Positions 29,959-37,814 of a stretch of 64,000 nucleotides of DNA are shown piece after piece. Source of the stretch: Candidatus Contendibacter sp. (lineage in GTDB: Bacteria > Pseudomonadota > Gammaproteobacteria > Competibacterales > Competibacteraceae). Under the pieces are notes generated by a model that saw only the letters and a list, made by a program, of their open reading frames with translations, did no database searches and had not been told where the DNA came from. Position numbers and translations under genes: made by a program. Numbering within the stretch: the first letter of the stretch is position 1; every line of letters begins with the position of its first letter. The DNA is taken from NCBI GenBank assembly GCA_029624675.1, contig JARSSP010000041.1, positions 248,001 through 312,000 of the forward strand. Reading direction: 5' to 3'.

Positions 29959-31143
29959 TCAAGCCAACCGCAATTCATCGCGGACATGCAGGGCGATCAT
30001 CAGTTCCTCGTTGGTCGGGATGACCCAGGCGGGAACCGGGCTGTCGAGGGTCGAAACGCGCGGGCCACCCTGGCTGTTCGATTCCTCGTCCAGGCGGATG
30101 CCGAGCCATTCGGCCCGCTGGCAAACTTTCTTGCGCACGATCGGGGCGTTTTCGCCGATGCCGGCGGTGAACACCAGCGCATCGAGTCCCTCCAGCGCGC
30201 CGGCCAGCGCGCCCAGGTGCTTGCCGATGTGGTACACGAATAGATCAACGGCCTCGGCGGCGGCGGGATCGTCGCTTTCCAGTAAATCCCGCATGTCGTT
30301 GGAAACACCCGAGACGCCCAGCAACCCCGATTCCTTGTACAGCAGCTTTTCGAGGGTCTTGGCGTCGTAGCCACGCTCCTGCATCAGGTACAGGACCACG
30401 CCGGGGTCCATCGCCCCCGTGCGCGTCCCCATCGGCAAACCGTCAACGGCCGTGAATCCCATGGTGCTTTCGATGCTGCGCCCGTCCTGGAGGGCGCATA
30501 GGCTGGCGCCCGATCCCAGGTGGGCGACCACCACCTTGCGCGCTTCCGGCACGATGTCGGGCAACCGATGGGCGATGTACTCGTAGGACAGACCGTGGAA
30601 TCCGTAACGCCGCACGCCGGATTCGGTGAGCGCCTTCGGCAGGGCGAACAGTTGCGCCACCCGTGGCTGAGTGCGATGGAAAGCGGTATCGAAGCAGGCC
30701 ACCTGCGGCAGTTTGGGCGCCACCTCGGCGAGCGCGCGGATGGCGGCCAGATTGTGCGGCTGGTGCAACGGCGCCAGCGGAATCAACTGTTCCAGGTCGG
30801 CGATGACACCCTCGTCGATCCGAACCGCCCGGTCGTAGTCCAAACCGCCATGCACGACTCGATGGCCAGCGGCCCCGATTTTCACGTTGCCAGCCCAGTC
30901 CCCCAGCCAACTCCGAATGTAGCGCAGGGCGCCGACATGATTCAGCGTCGAGCCACGCGGCCACTCATCCCGCTCATCGATTTTTCGCCCGGTCGCGTCC
31001 CTGACCTGAAAGCTCGGGTCGCTGCCCAGGCCTTCCATCTGGCCCTTGAACAGCAGCTTCGGCTCCGGCTGGCCGCCGTCGGTGAAAACGGCGAACTTGA
31101 CGCTGGACGAGCCGGCGTTGATCACCAGAATGCCTTGCGCCAT
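29959..31143 (-). CDS. ackA: Acetate kinase
   Basis: Interconverts acetate plus ATP and acetyl phosphate. The 394 residues start at ATG 31143 with MAQGILVINAGSSSVKFAVF, the ASKHA phosphate-binding start of the family. Other marks are HRVVHGG, the catalytic region around CFDTAFHRTQPRV, YGFHGLSYEYIAH, AHLGSGASLCAL and GMGTRTGAMDPGV-like spacing (here GLPMGTRTGAMDPGVVLYLM). The frame is open well upstream, but that part is not ackA-like. It lies 5 bases after the truncated phosphotransacetylase ORF. Confidence 0.95.
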   Translation of the reverse strand: MAQGILVINAGSSSVKFAVFTDGGQPEPKLLFKGQMEGLGSDPSFQVRDATGRKIDERDEWPRGSTLNHVGALRYIRSWLGDWAGNVKIGAAGHRVVHGGLDYDRAVRIDEGVIADLEQLIPLAPLHQPHNLAAIRALAEVAPKLPQVACFDTAFHRTQPRVAQLFALPKALTESGVRRYGFHGLSYEYIAHRLPDIVPEARKVVVAHLGSGASLCALQDGRSIESTMGFTAVDGLPMGTRTGAMDPGVVLYLMQERGYDAKTLEKLLYKESGLLGVSGVSNDMRDLLESDDPAAAEAVDLFVYHIGKHLGALAGALEGLDALVFTAGIGENAPIVRKKVCQRAEWLGIRLDEESNSQGGPRVSTLDSPVPAWVIPTNEELMIALHVRDELRLA

Positions 31144-31148
31144 GACGC

Positions 31149-31628
31149 TCACCCCGCCGCCTTGTGCAACACCGCGCCACGGCACTGCGCCTCGGCGAAC
31201 AGCACGGCGACGGCGCAGGACGCCAGGCGGGCCTGGGGACCGTCGGCGCGGCTGGTCAGCACGATGGGCGCGCGGGCGCCGAGCACGATGCCGGCCGCCT
31301 CGGCGCCGGTCATGAAGGTCAGTTGCTTGGCCAGCATGTTGCCCGCTTCCAGATCGGGCACCACCAGGATGTCGGCCTTGCCGGCCACCGGCGACCGGAT
31401 GCCCTTGGTGCGGGCCGCTTTCTCGTCGATGGCGTTGTCGAAGGCCAGCGGACCATCCAAGATGCCGCCGGTGATCTGACCCCGGTCGGCCATCTTGCAC
31501 AGCGCCCCCGCTTCCAGCGTGGAGGGAATCTTGTTGGTCACCGTCTCCACCGCCGACAGAATCGCCACCCTGGGTTCCGCGATGCCGATGGCGTGAGCCA
31601 GGTCGATGGCGTTCTGGATGATGTCCAC
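31149..31628 (-). pseudogene. N-terminally truncated phosphate acetyl/butyryltransferase
   Basis: The 159-residue frame carries only the C-terminal half of a phosphotransacetylase: VETVTNKIPSTLEAGALCKM, ADRGQITGGILDGPLAFDNA, VAGKADILVVPDLEAGNMLA and IVLGARAPIVLTSRAD. The homology continues upstream (about 31690) as RIQPSLEDKV and then hits a stop. Intact forms have about 300 residues, or about 470 when fused to a MaoC-like domain. GTG 31628 with GGAGG upstream could still give a short protein, but the substrate-binding N-terminal half is missing. Downstream ackA is intact. Confidence 0.8.
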
Positions 31629-31844
31629 TTTGTCCTCCAGGCTCGGCTGGATTCGGCAGGGCGCGAGTGGCCGGCCGCATCATCCCGACCGGCGCGTCTT
31701 GACACCGGCTCGCTATCGCGGAACCGGTTGCAAATGAACGCCCCGCGCGAAGCACAACCCAAGGCGTACCGCCAGATTCAAAAAAATGTCATCAATTTGC
31801 CAAAAACTATACCGCCCTCATGAAACTGAGGATCGACTACCGAC

Positions 31845-32867
31845 ATGACACCCAGCGCCAAGCCCCTGCTCGAAACCAGGTTCCGTCCTTCCCTTCACGG
31901 TTTGATCTGCGGGTTCGCGATGCTGCCCGACCAGCGGATTCAGCATCTCGCCGGAGACGAGCTGGACGCCACGCTGGCCCGGTCGCCGGGAGTGGTCTGG
32001 CTACACTTCAACGCTCGGGTCAGCCAGGCCCGCGACTGGATCGCGAATTGCGAGCACCTGCCCGAAGCCTCGCGCCGGTTCTTGCTGGAGCATGACGACC
32101 GCAAGCGAATCGAACAGGCGCCCGATAGTCTCCTCGGCGTCATCAGCGACATCCGCCACGATTTCGATCTCGACTTCGACCCCGAGCACGTCTCTTCCCT
32201 GCGCTTCCATGTGGATCGACAGTGCCTGATCAGCACTCGTCAGCAACCTTGCAGCACCGCCGATCAATTGCGTACCGAACTCAAGCAAGGGCGCCATTTC
32301 GACAGTACCGCCCAACTATTGATTCACCTCTTTGAATCACAAGTAGCCCAGCTCGATGAAATCACCGCGCGAGTTCGCGGCTTGCTCGATGGCATCGAAG
32401 ACGAGGTGCTCGCGGGACGAATGCGCGGGCAACACGCGCAATTGGGCGGTATCCGTCGGCTGGCGGTACGATTGAATCATCACTTCGGTCCCGAGCATCG
32501 CCTGCTGCAACGTTTGTGTCGGCGCCCACCGGAATGGTTTAACGAAGTCGACAACGCGGCTTTGCAGGACGCGGCGGAAGAATTCCGTGAACTGGTCGAG
32601 GACTTGGCCGAAACCCAGGAGCGCGCCAAGTTGTTGCAGGAAGAACTGGCTGCCCGCCTGGCCGAGCAGACCAGCGGCAATCTCTACATCCTCTCCCTCT
32701 TCACCGCCCTGCTGCTGCCGCCCAGCCTCATCGCCGGCATCTTCGGCATGAACGTCGTCGGGGTGCCGGGGGTGCAGGACGGAAGCCCGATGGCGTTCTG
32801 GTGGGTGATGCTGGGGATGGCGGCGGTTTCGCTGCTCGTGCTGCTTATTCTCTCAAGGCAACTTTAG
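31845..32867 (+). CDS. CorA-superfamily (ZntB-like) metal-ion transporter
   Basis: An inner-membrane cation transporter of 340 residues. A long cytoplasmic N-domain (FARVSQARDW and DRKRIEQAPDSLLGVISDIR regions) is followed by a helical stalk and two C-terminal membrane segments. The pore signature GMN is in IAGIFGMNVVGVPGV (about residues 295–310), and the last segment ends at the C-terminus. The sequence resembles ZntB (zinc) more than CorA (magnesium), but ion choice cannot be settled from this. It is transcribed away from the truncated phosphotransacetylase gene. Confidence 0.88.
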   Translation: MTPSAKPLLETRFRPSLHGLICGFAMLPDQRIQHLAGDELDATLARSPGVVWLHFNARVSQARDWIANCEHLPEASRRFLLEHDDRKRIEQAPDSLLGVISDIRHDFDLDFDPEHVSSLRFHVDRQCLISTRQQPCSTADQLRTELKQGRHFDSTAQLLIHLFESQVAQLDEITARVRGLLDGIEDEVLAGRMRGQHAQLGGIRRLAVRLNHHFGPEHRLLQRLCRRPPEWFNEVDNAALQDAAEEFRELVEDLAETQERAKLLQEELAARLAEQTSGNLYILSLFTALLLPPSLIAGIFGMNVVGVPGVQDGSPMAFWWVMLGMAAVSLLVLLILSRQL

Positions 32868-32937
32868 CGAGCTTCCTGATGCTCTCTGGAAAGGCTAGAA
32901 TTTTGAGCATGAATCTTTTCTTAAAAAAGACACCGTT

Positions 32938-33687
32938 ATGCAAATTTTGGGTATTGATGTCGGTGGAACGGGGATCAAGGGCGCGATCATCGAAACCACG
33001 ACGGGGAAACTGGTGGGCGAACGCCTCCGTATCGAAACGCCCAGTCCGGCCACGCCGGAGTCCATCGGTTTGACCCTCAAGAAACTGGTCGAGCAACATC
33101 GTTGGTCCGGCCTCATCGGCATCGGCTTTCCCGCCGCCATCCAGCATGGCGTGGCCCGCACCGCCGCCAACATCGACCCCTCCTTTATCGGTCTGCCGGT
33201 GGCCGACCATTTTTCCATGCAAACCGGTTGCCGGGTTTGGGTCGCCAACGACGCCGACGTCGCCGGACTGGCCGAAATTCGGTTCGGCGCCGGCCAGGGC
33301 GTCGCCGGCGTGGTGCTCGTCGTCACCATCGGCACCGGTTTGGGAACGGCTCTGTTCAGCGACGGCCATCTGCTGCCCAACACCGAACTGGGCCACATTC
33401 TGCTCAACAACGGTCTGGAGGCCGAACGCTACGCATCGGAAGCCGTGCGCGACGCCCAGAAGCTGAAATGGAAAGATTGGGGCGACCGTTTGAATCACTA
33501 CCTGCTGACCATGGAAAGCCTGTTCTGGCCCGATTTGATCGTGCTCGGCGGCGGCGCCAGCAAAAAGCTGCCCAAGTTCGCGCCGCAAATCACGACGCGG
33601 ACCCCCGTGGTTCCCGCCCATTTTCTTAACCGAGCCGGCATGGTCGGCGCGGCGCTGTTTGCCGAGGAACGGCTCGGCCGTCACTGA
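32938..33687 (+). CDS. ppgK: Polyphosphate glucokinase
   Basis: Phosphorylates glucose with polyphosphate (and often ATP) as donor. The 249 residues start [20 protein letters not shown], the ROK/ASKHA phosphate loop. The family marks continue with [25 protein letters not shown] (catalytic Asp) and [20 protein letters not shown]. The short length and the absence of the ROK zinc-binding Cys cluster fit PpgK. Together with ppk at 24123 and PPi-PFK at 6917 it supports sugar metabolism run partly on inorganic phosphoanhydrides. Confidence 0.93.
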   Translation: MQILGIDVGGTGIKGAIIETTTGKLVGERLRIETPSPATPESIGLTLKKLVEQHRWSGLIGIGFPAAIQHGVARTAANIDPSFIGLPVADHFSMQTGCRVWVANDADVAGLAEIRFGAGQGVAGVVLVVTIGTGLGTALFSDGHLLPNTELGHILLNNGLEAERYASEAVRDAQKLKWKDWGDRLNHYLLTMESLFWPDLIVLGGGASKKLPKFAPQITTRTPVVPAHFLNRAGMVGAALFAEERLGRH

Positions 33688-33780
33688 CCCGGAGCCGATC
33701 ACGCGCTTTGGCCTTCTCCGCCAAGGGTTCCACGCCTCAACCTGGCGTGTTGAAGGGCGGGTCACGAGCATTGGCGTTAG

Positions 33781-34250
33781 TCAGTCTTGATGGACCCTCA
33801 ATCGCTCGTCCCGAAGGTCTTGATAAAACGCCACCAGTGCCTGGGCCGGACCCCGCGCGGTCCATTGCCTGGCGTAAGCCCGGCCCTCCTCGCCCAACCG
33901 CCGCCGCAATTCCGCATCGTCCAGATAGTAGCCGGCGCACCTGGGCGGCGAATCGCGGGACATCCTCCTCGGCGATCAGCGCGCCTCGTTTCGCCGCCAG
34001 GATGTCGCGGGTGCCCATCACGGCGGTGGAAACCACCGGCACGCCAAGACTCATCGCCTCCAATAGCACCAGTCCTTGCGTCTCGGTCCGCGAGGCGAAG
34101 ACAAAGGCATCACCCGCCTGATAGCAACTACTCAAATCGACGCCCCGCGCCAGATAATCCACGAAGCGCAAATTCATCTCCAGCCCCAGCGTGCTTCCCA
34201 GTCGGCGCAGCCGGTTTTTAGCGGGCCCTTCGCGCCCGCGACGATCAGCA
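33781..34250 (-). pseudogene. Frameshifted C-terminal remnant of a family-4 glycosyltransferase
   Basis: Three frames must be joined to read it: VLIVAGAKGPAKNRLRRLG near 34190–34245, then NLRFVDYLARGVDLSSCYQA and FVFASRTETQGLVLLEAMSL (34050–34177), then DDAELRRRLGEEGRAYARQW and LVAFYQDLRD (33781–33940). FASRTETQGLVLLEAMSLGVPVV is the nucleotide-sugar EX7E site of GT-B enzymes. The N-terminal half is absent, and the palindromic element at 34252 begins exactly where homology ends, which suggests it caused or followed the truncation. Confidence 0.75.
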
Positions 34251-34251
34251 C

Positions 34252-34400
34252 GTAACCGTTCAGACCCCTCTCATCCCGCACAACGATGGGTTTCGCTACG
34301 CTCAACCCATCCTACGAAAAAATAATGGGTTGTAGGATGGGTTGAGCGTAGCGAAACCCATCGACACAGGACGGAACCACCAGGATATCTGAACGGTTAC
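34252..34400. repeat. Nested inverted-repeat (MITE-like) element
   Basis: Outer arms are GTAACCGTTCAGA (34252–34264) and TCTGAACGGTTAC (34388–34400). Inner arms are a 31-base GATGGGTTTCGCTACGCTCA…CATCCTAC (from about 34285) and its exact complement from about 34332. The centre is AT-rich. Related copies lie at 1629–1745 and 34567–34616. No ORF is inside, so any movement would need a transposase supplied elsewhere. It could also fold into a long hairpin RNA. Confidence 0.8.
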
Positions 34401-34495
34401 GAAACACCGTTCACACGCGGAAAATAGACATCCGAAAGCATGAGGATTTTCATGAATTTTTACTTCCAAGACAGCTCATTGGCGGGTGCCTGGCG

Positions 34496-34651
34496 ATGGC
34501 GACATGGAATGGACCCCACGAATACATGTACTACCACGAGGATATCGGCGACCGCTGGAACGAAGAAGGTGGTTTCACCCCGCATCGATGGGTTTCGTTC
34601 CTCAACCCATCCTACAACCCTCCCGTCTATCCCATCCACCCGAGGCACTAG
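34496..34651 (+). CDS. Small ORF of unknown function, ending inside a repeat copy
   Basis: A frame of 51 residues reads MATWNGPHEYMYYHEDIGDR, then WNEEGGF, before running into the palindromic repeat (TPHRWVSFLNPSYNPP). The first 27 residues have a protein-like composition rich in Tyr, His, Asp and Glu. No ribosome site is obvious. It may be a short gene, or the tail of one cut by the repeat. I do not recognise it. Confidence 0.25.
   Translation: MATWNGPHEYMYYHEDIGDRWNEEGGFTPHRWVSFLNPSYNPPVYPIHPRH
34567..34616. repeat. Single-arm copy of the MITE-like repeat
   Basis: AGGTGGTTTCACCCCGCATC followed by GATGGGTTTCGTTCCTCAAC and CCATCCTAC matches one arm of the 34252–34400 element and the left arm of the 1629 copy. 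The complementary arm is lacking. Confidence 0.65.
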
Positions 34652-34684
34652 CGGGCGCTTTGTGGTGTGGGCGAGTTGGCCCGG

Positions 34685-34843
34685 TCATGCTGCGGACTTA
34701 TGGCCCTGAGGCGAGGACACTGCCGCTCCCTGGCGCATTTCGATCCATTTCTCCCGCATGAACCGATACTTCGTCGGGATCTCGCGCATGGAGAGCATGG
34801 TAATCAGTTGCTCTCCATCCAAGCACCGACCATCATCAAACGG
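34685..34843 (-). pseudogene. Unrecognised C-terminal gene fragment
   Basis: The minus strand reads FDDGRCLDGEQLITMLSMRE, then IPTKYRFMREKWIEMRQGA, and stops at 34685. The residue composition looks like a real soluble protein, but an in-frame stop lies just upstream and no start is visible. I cannot name the family. It lies within the btaA upstream region and overlaps the candidate Pho box by a few bases, so it is more likely debris than an active gene. Confidence 0.3.
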
Positions 34844-34869
34844 TCATGGCGACGCAATCATCCTGTTAT
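34841..34869 (+). promoter_or_regulatory. Candidate Pho box upstream of btaA
   Basis: CGGTCAT (34841–34847) and CTGTTAT (34863–34869) each match 6 of 7 bases of the PhoB half-site CTGTCAT. They are exactly 22 bp apart, with a weak middle half-site (ACGCAAT) in the right register. btaA starts 53 bases downstream. A clear −10 element is not visible, so this call is weaker than those for pstS and phoX. Confidence 0.45.
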
Positions 34870-34921
34870 CGTCGTTTCCCAAACTTTTCAGCCGGTCGCT
34901 CCCCCAACCAAGGTTCACGGC

Positions 34922-36097
34922 ATGGTCAAGCAACTCGGCGCTCGACTCGGCAATCACGCCCACGATCTGTTGTTCAAGACGATTCACCAGCGTTATCTGA
35001 TCTACAACATGTGCTGGGAAGACCCACGCATCGACCGGCAACTCCTGGGACTGGACCGGGACAGCCGGGTGGTGGTTCTCACCAGCGCCGGTTGTAATGC
35101 GCTCGACTATCTGCTGGAGATGCCGGCGGAAATCCACGCGGTGGACGTGAATCCTCGCCAGAACGCCCTGTTACAGCTCAAGCTGGCGTTGATCGAACGC
35201 GGCGATTTTGGCGATCTGGAGCAGATGTTCCGCCGAGGAACGCATCCCCGCTTTCGGGAACTGTACCAGGCGTTGCGGCCGCGCCTGCCACCCTACGCGG
35301 CGGCGTTCTGGGACAAAAAAATCACCTATTTCGACCCGGCCAACCGCAAGCGGTCGTTCTACTACCACGGCACCTGCGGCGCGGTGGCCTGGCTGGTCAG
35401 CCGCCAGTTGCTCAAGTCGGGACGCAAGCTGCGCGGCTATCTGTTCGACCTGCTGGACGCCAAAACCCTGGTCGAACAACGCGCCCTGTACGAAAAAATC
35501 GAACCCGCCCTGTGGGGCCGGTTCAGCACCTGGCTGCTACGGCAACCGACCGCCCTGGCGATGCTGGGCGTGCCGCGCCCGCAAATCCGCCTGATCCAGC
35601 AACAGTATCCCGGCGGCATCGTCGGCTACGTCAGCAACAAGCTGCGTCATGTGCTCACCGAGGTGTTGATTCACGACAACTACTTCTGGCGGGCCTACCT
35701 GACCGGTTCCTATACCGAGCAATGCTGCCCCAACTATCTGATGGAGCAGAATTTCGCCAGGTTGCGGGCCAACCTTGACCGGGTTCACACCCACGACGCC
35801 ACGGTTAGCGACTTCCTGCGCGCCCATCCCGGCGCGTACACCCATTTCGTGCTGCTCGATCACCAGGACTGGCTGGCCTGGCACCAGCCCCAGGCGCTGG
35901 AGGAAGAATGGCGGCTGATTCTCGCCAACAGCCGACCCGGCAGCCGAATCCTGTTGCGCTCGGCGGGCGGCGATGTCGGTTTTCTGCCCGCCTGGACCCG
36001 GCGGGCGCTGCGCTTCTTCCCGGCCCTGACCGAACCGCTGCATTCCCAGGATCGCGTCGGCACCTACGGCAGCCTGCACTTCGCGGAGGTGGCATGA
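34922..36097 (+). CDS. btaA: S-adenosylmethionine:diacylglycerol 3-amino-3-carboxypropyltransferase BtaA
   Basis: Transfers the 3-amino-3-carboxypropyl group of SAM to diacylglycerol, the first step of the betaine lipid DGTS. The 391 residues start at ATG 34922 (MVKQLGARLGNHAHDLLF) behind AAGG; the open frame reaches 34667 but that stretch is not protein-like. BtaA/DUF3419 features are YNMCWEDPRIDRQLL, the SAM-binding VVVLTSAGCNALDYLL, VDVNPRQNALLQLKLALI and HDNYFWRAYLTGSYTEQCCPNYL. It overlaps btaB by ATGA. Confidence 0.92.
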   Translation: MVKQLGARLGNHAHDLLFKTIHQRYLIYNMCWEDPRIDRQLLGLDRDSRVVVLTSAGCNALDYLLEMPAEIHAVDVNPRQNALLQLKLALIERGDFGDLEQMFRRGTHPRFRELYQALRPRLPPYAAAFWDKKITYFDPANRKRSFYYHGTCGAVAWLVSRQLLKSGRKLRGYLFDLLDAKTLVEQRALYEKIEPALWGRFSTWLLRQPTALAMLGVPRPQIRLIQQQYPGGIVGYVSNKLRHVLTEVLIHDNYFWRAYLTGSYTEQCCPNYLMEQNFARLRANLDRVHTHDATVSDFLRAHPGAYTHFVLLDHQDWLAWHQPQALEEEWRLILANSRPGSRILLRSAGGDVGFLPAWTRRALRFFPALTEPLHSQDRVGTYGSLHFAEVA

Positions 36098-36750
36098 ACT
36101 CGTCCGATTCATGGTCGCTGGCGACCCCGGCGGACCACACCGCCGTTCTCAGCCGCTACTACCGCTGGCACGCCCGACTGTACGACGCCACCCGCTGGAG
36201 CTTTCTGTTTGGGCGGACGGCGCTGATCCAGTCCATCGCCCGCCTCTCCCCTCCGCCGGGTCGCATCCTGGAAATCGGCTGTGGCACGGGCGCCAACCTG
36301 CTGCATCTTGCCCACCAATTTCCCGATGCCGCGATCACCGGCCTGGACCTGTCGTCCGACATGCTGGCGCGGGCACGGCGCAAGCTGGCGGCCCATCCGG
36401 GGCGAATCACCCTGATTCAATGGCGCTACGACCAGCCACTGAATCCGCGACCCACTTTCGATCTAGTCGTGTTCTCCTATTGCCTGTCGATGATCAATCC
36501 TGGTTGGGAACAGGCGATGGAGGCCGCCCTGCGGGACTTGCGTCCAGGCGGCCGGCTGGCGGTAGTGGATTTCCACGACTCCCGCTTCGCTGGATTCCGC
36601 CGCTGGATGGGCGTCAATCACGTGCGAATCGACGGTCACCTGCTGCCGCGCCTGAATGCGCTCTGCCCGCCAGTCGAGCAAATCGTGCGCAACGCTTACG
36701 GCGGCGGCTGGCGCTACTTCCGTTTCATCGGGCAAAAACCGGGGAGCTAG
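36094..36750 (+). CDS. btaB: Betaine-lipid N-methyltransferase BtaB
   Basis: SAM-dependent methyltransferase expected to add three methyl groups to the BtaA product, giving DGTS. The 218 residues have motif I ILEIGCGTGANLLHLA (about residues 50–65), followed by ITGLDLSSDML and the motif IV-like FDLVVFSYCLSMINPGW. The start is well placed behind GGAGGT inside the btaA end and overlaps its stop codon, so the two are translationally coupled. By sequence alone it is a generic class I methyltransferase; the operon gives the specific role. Confidence 0.88.
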   Translation: MNSSDSWSLATPADHTAVLSRYYRWHARLYDATRWSFLFGRTALIQSIARLSPPPGRILEIGCGTGANLLHLAHQFPDAAITGLDLSSDMLARARRKLAAHPGRITLIQWRYDQPLNPRPTFDLVVFSYCLSMINPGWEQAMEAALRDLRPGGRLAVVDFHDSRFAGFRRWMGVNHVRIDGHLLPRLNALCPPVEQIVRNAYGGGWRYFRFIGQKPGS

Positions 36751-36753
36751 CCC

Positions 36754-37581
36754 ATGGAGTTCTCAAGGTTTCGTTCCCTGTGGATCTCCGACGTGCATCT
36801 CGGCTTCAAGGAATGCAAGGCCGAATATCTGCTCGACTTCCTGCGCCAGACCGACTGCGAACGGTTGTATCTGGTGGGCGATCTGATCGACTTTTGGAGC
36901 CTGCGAAAGGGCGGGCGCTGGCCGGCGACCCATGGCGAAGTGCTGAAAACCATCCTGGCCAAGGCGCGGGCCGGAACCCGGGTGATCTACGTGCCAGGCA
37001 ACCATGACGAGGTGGTGCGCGATTATCTCGGTCTGCGGGTGGACGCCATCGAAATCGCCCCGGATGCGATCCACGTCACCGCCGATGGACGCCGCTTCCT
37101 GGTCACCCATGGCGACGAATGCGACAGCGCGGTTCGTTGCGGGGGACCGCTGCTCAACGGGCTGGGCGACGGCGCTTATGAACTGTTGCTGTTCCTGAAT
37201 CGCTGGTACAACCGCTGGCGGCGACGCTGGAACCATCCCTACTGGTCGCTGGCCAATTTCCTCAAGCAGCGCATCGGTCGGGCCGCCGCCTACATCGCCC
37301 GGTTCGAAGCGGCGGTGGCGCACGAGGCGGCGCGACGCGGATTGGACGGCGTGATCTGTGGCCATATCCACCACGCCGCCTTGCGCGATCTTCACGGGGT
37401 GCTGTACTGCAACGACGGCGACTGGGTGGAAAGCTGCACCGCGCTGGTGGAACGCCCCAACGGTGCGTTGGAAATCCTGCGGTGGACCCATCAGCAGGTA
37501 GCAGTAGTAGCGATACGGGAACCGCGCCACCTTCCGGAGATGCCACCCCTTCCTGGATGGGCGACCAGTTTGCCGAGATAA
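36754..37581 (+). CDS. plcP: PlcP-type phospholipase C (metallophosphoesterase)
   Basis: A calcineurin-like phosphoesterase of 275 residues. Metal-binding motifs are SDVHLG (Asp/His), GDLIDFW, GNHDE, THGDECD and GHIHHA, the last with GDWVESCTALVE. Annotation pipelines often call this family UDP-2,3-diacylglucosamine diphosphatase (LpxH-like). However, the sequence resembles rhizobial and marine PlcP, which cleaves glycerophospholipids to diacylglycerol under phosphate limitation. It begins 3 bases after btaB, giving the logic of the operon: PlcP supplies diacylglycerol, and BtaA and BtaB turn it into P-free lipid. LpxH activity is the alternative. Confidence 0.85.
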   Translation: MEFSRFRSLWISDVHLGFKECKAEYLLDFLRQTDCERLYLVGDLIDFWSLRKGGRWPATHGEVLKTILAKARAGTRVIYVPGNHDEVVRDYLGLRVDAIEIAPDAIHVTADGRRFLVTHGDECDSAVRCGGPLLNGLGDGAYELLLFLNRWYNRWRRRWNHPYWSLANFLKQRIGRAAAYIARFEAAVAHEAARRGLDGVICGHIHHAALRDLHGVLYCNDGDWVESCTALVERPNGALEILRWTHQQVAVVAIREPRHLPEMPPLPGWATSLPR

Positions 37582-37650
37582 ACGATATAGCCTTGCTCCC
37601 TGATCAGCCGGTAGAAGGTCGAAAAGGCAAAGCAGGGATCACAAGCTACC
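37565..37650 (-). pseudogene. C-terminal fragment resembling 2-aminoethylphosphonate transaminase
   Basis: The minus strand reads RVACDPCFAFSTFYRLIREQ, then GYIVYLGKL, just past the plcP stop. FxxFYxxLKxxGFVIYPGKL is the C-terminal pattern of PhnW-type aminotransferases, remembered from the family. Only about 30 codons remain, with no start. If correct, it is leftover of a phosphonate-degrading gene, in keeping with the phosphorus theme. Confidence 0.35.
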
Positions 37651-37656
37651 CGCTTA

Positions 37657-37745
37657 TCAAATCAAAGTTTCGGCGATAAAATCATCAATTTGTTGGATAG
37701 ATTGGAAACCCAGCACGATCCGCTCCGCATCCCTTTCATAAAAAT
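37657..37745 (-). pseudogene. C-terminal tail of an unidentified gene
   Basis: The minus strand reads FYERDAERIVLGFQSIQQID, then DFIAETLI and a stop. The composition is protein-like and recalls C-termini of oxidoreductases, but the match is too short to name. It lies next to the phosphonate-enzyme-like tail and directly before the AT-rich gene at 37815, marking a recombination boundary. Confidence 0.3.
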
Positions 37746-37814
37746 GTCATTGGCAACATGCTAATATACCTCATCCTGAAAATATCATCAGCTTTCTCAA
37801 AAGGAAAGATTCCA

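Noticed and set aside
31144..31755. Upstream extension of the ackA frame
   Set aside because: Acetate kinase homology starts at the MAQGILVINAGSSS start at 31143; the rest is a shadow of the phosphotransacetylase remnant.
34667..34921. 85-residue N-terminal extension of BtaA
   Set aside because: It reads through non-coding repeats and the candidate Pho box; BtaA homology starts near 34922.
36754..37581. LpxH (UDP-2,3-diacylglucosamine diphosphatase)
   Set aside because: The family motifs overlap, but the btaAB operon context and the PlcP-like sequence make phospholipase C the better call; LpxH is kept only as an alternative.
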